From NCBI RefSeq assembly GCF_014171595.1, contig NZ_CP050451.1, positions 4,588,001-4,652,000 of the forward strand: DNA of 64,000 nucleotides, given 5' to 3'. Below, piece after piece: positions 59,136 through 64,000 of the stretch. The position numbers and the translations under genes are program-made. The notes beneath the pieces were generated by a model, which saw only the letters and a list, made by a program, of their open reading frames with translations, was not told the DNA's origin and ran no database searches. Source of the stretch: Massilia sp. Se16.2.3 (GTDB lineage Bacteria; Pseudomonadota; Gammaproteobacteria; Burkholderiales; Burkholderiaceae_D). The stretch's first letter is position 1; each line of letters opens with the position of its first letter.

Positions 59136-59352
59136 ATGCTGGCCCCAGACGCACAACTTGCTGGTCCATACCTTCATTTTGAGTCAACCCGTTTTATCTC
59201 AGCATCCATCAATCTGGGAGCCTGCCAGGCCGGCCCCACCGGCCCTGGCCCGCGCCCCGCAATCTGTACCCAGTTGCATCGAACCCGCCCGGCAGCGTGT
59301 CCCGCGACCCGCTGGCGCGAGGCGTCCTCCACTTTTTTAGATTGAGAACCTG

Positions 59353-61146
59353 ATGCCACTACCAAAAATGCCAACCCAGCCGGCCACGCTGCTGCCGGTG
59401 AACGATTACCCGAAAGCCGAAGCCGGCAAGTCTCCCGTGCGCGCCGTTGCCGCAGCGGCGGTCGAGGCTGATCCGGTCGAAGACCTCATCAGCGGCAAGG
59501 CCGTGCCTGCCGCCAAATCCAGCCGCGCCCGCAAGGGCAAGGCCGCGCCGCTCGCCGCCGTGCCCGCCACCACCCCGGCACCGAACGCCCGGCAAGCCGC
59601 TCCCGAACGCCCGGGTGGCCGCCAGGACACCCTTGCCAAGCTCAAGGAAAGCGACATGGGCGAGCCGCATCCGGTCAAGCACAAGCCGGTCGAGGTCAAC
59701 GTCAAGTCCTCGGCCAGCCGCAAGGCCGACCGCGCCGGCGGGACCAAGGTCTTCGTGCTCGACACCAATGTCCTGATGCATGACCCGACCTGCCTGTTCC
59801 GCTTCGAGGAGCACGACGTCTACCTGCCGATGATGACGCTCGAGGAACTCGACGACCACAAGAAAGGCATGTCGGAAGTGGCGCGCAATGCCCGCCAGGT
59901 CTCGCGCACGCTCGACGCCCTGATCGCCGACATCGACGACGACGCCATCGAGGCCGGCATCGAGCTGGCCAAGCTGGGCAACAAGGATGCCAAGGGCCGC
60001 TTGTACTTCCAGACCAGCCTGCTGAATGGCCCCACCCTGCCTGAAGGCCTGCCGGTCGGCAAGGCCGACAACCAGATCCTCGGTGTCGTAAAAGCCCTGG
60101 CCGCCGAGCGCGCGAACCGTGCCATCGTGCTGGTGACGAAAGACATCAACATGCGCATCAAGGCGCGTGCGCTTGGCCTGGCCGCGGAAGACTATTTCAA
60201 CGACCACGTACTGGAAGACACCGACCTGCTGTACTCGGGCATCGTCCAGCTGCCGGACGACTTCTGGGACAAGCACGGCAAGGACATGGAGTCCTGGCAG
60301 GAAAACAAGAACGGCAACAGCGCCACTTTCTACCGTGTGACCGGCCCGTTCATCCCGAGCCTGCTGGTGAACCAGTTCGTGTTCCTCGAGCCGTCCGGCG
60401 GCGAAGCACCGCTGCAGGCGCAGGTGCGCGAGATCAACGGCAAGACCGCCGTGCTGCAGGTGCTGCGCGACTACAGCCACACCAAGAACAGCGTCTGGGG
60501 CATCACCGCGCGCAACCGCGAGCAGAATTTCGCCCTGAACCTCCTGATGAATCCGGAATGCGACTTCGTCACCCTGCTCGGCCAGGCCGGTACGGGTAAA
60601 ACCCTGCTGGCCCTGGCCGCGGGCTTGGCGCAAGTGCTGGAAACGAAGCTGTATAACGAGATCATCGTCACCCGCGTGACGGTGCCGGTCGGCGAAGACA
60701 TCGGCTTCCTGCCGGGTACCGAGGAAGAAAAGATGTCGCCGTGGATGGGTGCTTTCGACGACAACCTGGAAGTGCTGAACAAGTCCGACACCGACGCCGG
60801 CGACTGGGGCCGCGCAGCGACGCAGGACCTGATCCGCTCGCGCATCAAGATCAAGTCGCTCAACTTCATGCGCGGCCGTACTTTTGTGAACAAGTTCCTG
60901 ATCATCGACGAGGCGCAGAACCTGACGCCGAAGCAGATGAAGACCCTGGTCACCCGTGCCGGTCCCGGCACCAAGATCCTGTGCCTGGGTAACATTGCGC
61001 AGATCGACACGCCTTACCTCACCGAGGGGTCGAGCGGCCTGACCTATGTGGTCGACCGCTTCAAGGGCTGGGCCCACAGCGGCCACGTGACCCTGGCACG
61101 CGGCGAGCGTTCGCGCCTGGCAGACCACGCGAGCGACGTGCTGTAA
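59353..61146 (+). CDS. PhoH family protein with N-terminal PIN domain (PhoH2-like)
   Basis: 597 residues. The first 130 are a low-complexity Ala/Pro/Lys-rich tail. The PIN nuclease domain begins at about residue 132 (KVFVLDTNVLMHDP) with further acidic residues in TLEELDDHK and LVTKDINMRIKA. The PhoH ATPase has Walker A GQAGTGKTLLALAAG (about 410), VTVPVGEDIGFLPG and Walker B FLIIDEAQNLTPKQMKTL (about 514). PhoH2 proteins are RNA helicase/RNase enzymes that unwind and cut RNA with ATP. It is complete and followed by a strong terminator. Confidence 0.93.
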   Translation: MPLPKMPTQPATLLPVNDYPKAEAGKSPVRAVAAAAVEADPVEDLISGKAVPAAKSSRARKGKAAPLAAVPATTPAPNARQAAPERPGGRQDTLAKLKESDMGEPHPVKHKPVEVNVKSSASRKADRAGGTKVFVLDTNVLMHDPTCLFRFEEHDVYLPMMTLEELDDHKKGMSEVARNARQVSRTLDALIADIDDDAIEAGIELAKLGNKDAKGRLYFQTSLLNGPTLPEGLPVGKADNQILGVVKALAAERANRAIVLVTKDINMRIKARALGLAAEDYFNDHVLEDTDLLYSGIVQLPDDFWDKHGKDMESWQENKNGNSATFYRVTGPFIPSLLVNQFVFLEPSGGEAPLQAQVREINGKTAVLQVLRDYSHTKNSVWGITARNREQNFALNLLMNPECDFVTLLGQAGTGKTLLALAAGLAQVLETKLYNEIIVTRVTVPVGEDIGFLPGTEEEKMSPWMGAFDDNLEVLNKSDTDAGDWGRAATQDLIRSRIKIKSLNFMRGRTFVNKFLIIDEAQNLTPKQMKTLVTRAGPGTKILCLGNIAQIDTPYLTEGSSGLTYVVDRFKGWAHSGHVTLARGERSRLADHASDVL

Positions 61147-61165
61147 GCCGTTTCGCGTCCGCGAA

Positions 61166-61198
61166 AACCTGCGCGCCGCAAGGCCCGCAGGTTTTTTT
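61166..61198 (+). terminator. Terminator of the PhoH2-like gene
   Basis: The stem AACCTGCG...CGCAGGTT is followed by T7, 20 bp past the stop. Confidence 0.85.
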
Positions 61199-61216
61199 AC
61201 GCCCGCAGCAGATGCG

Positions 61217-61498
61217 TAACGTAGGGTGGGCACTTGTGCCCACGCGTTATGTCGGCTGAGCAGTAACGTAGGGTGGGCACCCGTGCCCACGCGGTACGCC
61301 GGCTGAGCAGTAACGTAGGGTGGGCACTCGTGCCCACGCGGTATGTCGGCTGAGCAGTAACGTAGGGTGGGCACCCGTGCCCACGCGGTACGCCGGCTGA
61401 GCAGTAACGTAGGGTGGGCACTCGTGCCCACGCGGTATGTCGGCTGAGCAGTAACGTAGGGTGGGCACTTGTGCCCACGCGGTACGTCGGCTGAGCAG
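61217..61498. repeat. Six-copy 47-bp tandem array of GTGGGCAC palindromes
   Basis: Copies start at 61217, 61264, 61311, 61358, 61405 and 61452. Each reads TAACGTAGGGTGGGCAC-NN-GTGCCCACGCG then a variable end and CGGCTGAGCAG. Copies 2 and 4 are identical (NN=CC, GTACGCC), as are copies 3 and 5 (NN=TC, GTATGTC), so the array grew as 94-bp dimers. It is not CRISPR: there are no unique spacers. Confidence 0.95.
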
Positions 61499-61575
61499 TG
61501 TTTCGGTCCAGTCAAATCCGGATTCGCCAGCGTCCCGGCTTGCGCTCCAGGACCTCACCCGTCATCGGCCGAGAC

Positions 61576-61603
61576 CGCGTGGGCACGAGTGCCCACGCTA
61601 CGG
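61576..61603 (-). repeat. Dispersed GTGGGCAC repeat
   Basis: CGTGGGCAC-GA-GTGCCCACG, a single copy about 80 bp past the array. The rest of 61147-61741 has no gene. Confidence 0.75.
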
Positions 61604-61741
61604 CACTGCTGTCGACCGTCTCGCCTATGCATGGCATTTGATGCAGATGGTTGCATGCAGGCAACTAGTCGACGAAACTTTGTGTCTTCCGGGTCCGCAT
61701 GTGCGCCCGGCCTTTCCACCGTTCTCGACCGAGGAAATCGC

Positions 61742-61897
61742 ATGGACACCTTCATTCAAGAGGTCACGCACAGCTTCAAACGCCTCGCGCAGCCTTACCG
61801 GCTGCTCGTCTGGTGCACCTTTGGCATCCTGCTTGCGAACCAGGCACTCAACCTCGGCCGTGAGATCGGCCAGATGGCCTACTGCCTGACCCACTAA
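61742..61897 (+). CDS. Small single-helix membrane protein
   Basis: 51 residues from ATG 61742, with GAGGAAATC at a good distance. One hydrophobic helix (YRLLVWCTFGILLANQALNL) follows an amphipathic N-terminus (FIQEVTHSFKRLAQ). It is a typical small inner-membrane protein; no family is known. It sits between two repeats, where a gene caller might miss it. Confidence rests on the ribosome site and the clean helix. Confidence 0.55.
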   Translation: MDTFIQEVTHSFKRLAQPYRLLVWCTFGILLANQALNLGREIGQMAYCLTH

Positions 61898-61915
61898 CAG
61901 GGGCGATCAGTACTG

Positions 61916-61943
61916 CAGGGTGGGCACGGGTGCCCACCCTACG
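61916..61943. repeat. Dispersed GTGGGCAC repeat
   Basis: CAGGGTGGGCAC-GG-GTGCCCACCCTACGG. The ends are more symmetric than in other copies. Confidence 0.75.
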
Positions 61944-61954
61944 GAACAGCAAAC

Positions 61955-61983
61955 AAAAACGCCCGGCACATGGCCGGGCGTTT
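61955..61983. terminator. Terminator between the small protein and pit
   Basis: AAACGCCCGGCACATGGCCGGGCGTTT is a near-perfect hairpin. With a T-rich 3' side on the minus strand it ends the pit transcript, and it may also serve the plus strand. Confidence 0.8.
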
Positions 61984-62003
61984 CCACGTTCAAACGAACG
62001 CAA

Positions 62004-63014
<1,011 letters not shown>

Positions 63015-63037
63015 GTTTATTTTTGTTATGCGGAAGC

Positions 63038-63664
63038 TTACGCGTTCTCGACGATGATGCCTTCGATGATGTTCGCCACGTCTTCGCAGCGGTCGGTGAC
63101 GGTCTCGAGGATCTCGTAGATCGCCTTCATCTTGATCAGGTTGCGCACGTCCGGTTCGTCACGGAAGAGTTTGCTCATGGCGGCGCGCATGACATGGTCG
63201 GCGTCCGATTCCAGGCGGTCGATCTCTTCGCAGATGGCAATGATCTTCTGGGCGTTGCCCATGTCGTGCAGCATGGCGACGGCCGCCTGCACGCGTTCGC
63301 AGCAGGCCAGGCACAGTTCGGCCAGGCGCTTCGCTTCCGGAGTCACAGCGTGCAGGTCGTACAGCGAGATGGTCTGGGCCGCGTCTTCCATCATGTCGAG
63401 GATGTCATCCATGCGGGTGATCAGCTTGTGGATGTCGTCGCGGTCGATCGGGGTGATGAAGGTCTTGTGCAGCAGGTCGACGCAGGCGTAGGTGATCTTG
63501 TCCGCCTGTTTTTCGATGCTTTCCACCGCATGCGTGCGGTTTTCCAGGTCGTCGAAGTTGGTCATCAGGCCAACCATCTCGTGCGCACCTTTCACGCACA
63601 GCGCGGCGTGCTGGTTGAACAAATCAAAAAACTTGCCCTCGGTGGGCATCAGGCGTCCAAACAT
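63038..63664 (-). CDS. DUF47/PhoU-like accessory protein of Pit
   Basis: 208 residues from ATG 63664. All-helical, with DUF47 features: GRLMPTEGKFFDLFNQHA, LENRTHAVESIEKQADKITY, TPIDRDDIHKLITRMDDILD and SDADHVMRAAMSKLFRDE. Acidic residues of these helices bind metal in PhoU folds. It is thought to regulate the Pit transporter encoded next. A start upstream of the ATG is rejected because the extra residues are not conserved-looking. Confidence 0.93.
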   Translation of the reverse strand: MFGRLMPTEGKFFDLFNQHAALCVKGAHEMVGLMTNFDDLENRTHAVESIEKQADKITYACVDLLHKTFITPIDRDDIHKLITRMDDILDMMEDAAQTISLYDLHAVTPEAKRLAELCLACCERVQAAVAMLHDMGNAQKIIAICEEIDRLESDADHVMRAAMSKLFRDEPDVRNLIKMKAIYEILETVTDRCEDVANIIEGIIVENA

Positions 63665-63737
63665 GTATTTCTCCGTTGTAAAACTCTTGGGACTGCGGGG
63701 GCCGTGGACCAGTCGGTCCCGGCGACGCAATATCGGC

Positions 63738-64000
63738 TTAGTCGCCCTGGTAGACGGCGAGGTTACCGCTGTAGTTACCGAACTTGGTGTACTGGCCGAT
63801 CCAGGTCAGGCGAATCGCGCCGATCGGACCGTTACGCTGCTTGCCGATGATGATCTCGGCGGTTCCCTTGTCCGGCGAATCGGGGTTGTACACCTCGTCG
63901 CGGTACAGGAAGATGATCACGTCCGCATCCTGTTCGATAGCGCCCGATTCGCGCAAGTCGGACATCACGGGCCGTTTGTTGGGGCGTTGTTCCAGCGAGC
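63738..64000 (-). CDS. dnaB: Replicative DNA helicase DnaB, C-terminal part
   Basis: The frame runs off the window end, so only about 87 C-terminal residues are seen: [58 protein letters not shown]. These are the last RecA-fold strands of DnaB, including the arginine-finger region (KQRNGP). It unwinds DNA at the replication fork. It lies 73 bp upstream of the DUF47 gene, in the same direction. Confidence 0.96.
   Translation of the reverse strand, partial: SLEQRPNKRPVMSDLRESGAIEQDADVIIFLYRDEVYNPDSPDKGTAEIIIGKQRNGPIGAIRLTWIGQYTKFGNYSGNLAVYQGD

Noticed and set aside
61217..61498. The 47-bp array as a CRISPR
   Set aside because: Units are contiguous and nearly identical across their length, with no unique spacers and no cas genes.
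59359..61515. A 718-codon minus-strand frame across PhoH2 and the repeat array
   Set aside because: The N-terminal part is just translated repeat (VGTSAHPTL units) and the rest is antisense to PhoH2.

Overview
The window is a high-GC betaproteobacterial chromosome segment, most like Oxalobacteraceae of the Massilia/Telluria/Duganella group. The evidence is the gene order gltA-sdhE-sdhBADC / GntR regulator / mdh - CoA lyase - acnA, a DUF2863 protein, a PEP-CTERM protein, the hom-alaA-Mth938-bcp-PhoH run and a DUF47-pit pair next to dnaB. This placement is inference from gene content; no rRNA is present.

Layout. 0-2.4 kb: small orphan membrane or hypothetical genes and IS debris. 2.4-6.3 kb: a lipoprotein glycerophosphodiesterase divergent from a Fur-boxed Fiu-like receptor. 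6.4-8.7 kb: a BaeSR-like two-component system whose kinase is broken in several places as read. 8.8-14.2 kb: envelope and accessory genes (beta-barrel, Pro-rich secreted protein, DUF421, CHRD/PEP-CTERM, gluQ, SnoaL-like, a tandem paralog pair). 14.4-26.8 kb: the TCA block. gltA, sdhE and sdhBADC are read leftwards; mdh, a CitE-like lyase, an MliC-like protein and acnA are read rightwards. A UTRA/GntR regulator and a perfect 16-bp palindrome lie at the divergence. 26.9-34.9 kb: an unknown gene, an acetyltransferase, a TonB receptor, a 121-bp tandem repeat block, a PiuC-like dioxygenase and a second Fur-boxed siderophore receptor. 35-43 kb: DUF2863, a small membrane protein, an HExxH protein, a serine hydrolase, CYTH, an M14 carboxypeptidase, and a divergent KGG/hydrophilin stress pair. 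43-51 kb: an Atm1-like ABC exporter, then a tight glycosylation operon (three glycosyltransferases, SDR, GmhB-like phosphatase, heptosyltransferase-like GT9). 51-64 kb: SGNH hydrolase, tRNA-Pro, an LplT/Aas-like fusion, hom, alaA, bcp, PhoH2, a 47-bp repeat array, a 51-aa membrane protein, pit-DUF47 and the end of dnaB.

Three themes run through the window. First, iron uptake: two catecholate-type receptors with Fur boxes, one followed by piuC. Second, central carbon: the GntR protein probably controls part of the TCA set. Third, dispersed palindromic repeats. One framework (CGTAGGGT - stem - ACGCG) appears with two different stem sequences. A separate 63-nt core appears three times inside unrelated but self-complementary arms.

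Several accessory genes carry indels, mostly in homopolymers or GC runs, whereas the large housekeeping genes carry none. Such genes are annotated over their full span with the break positions stated. Whether the breaks are sequencing errors or real decay cannot be settled from this text.
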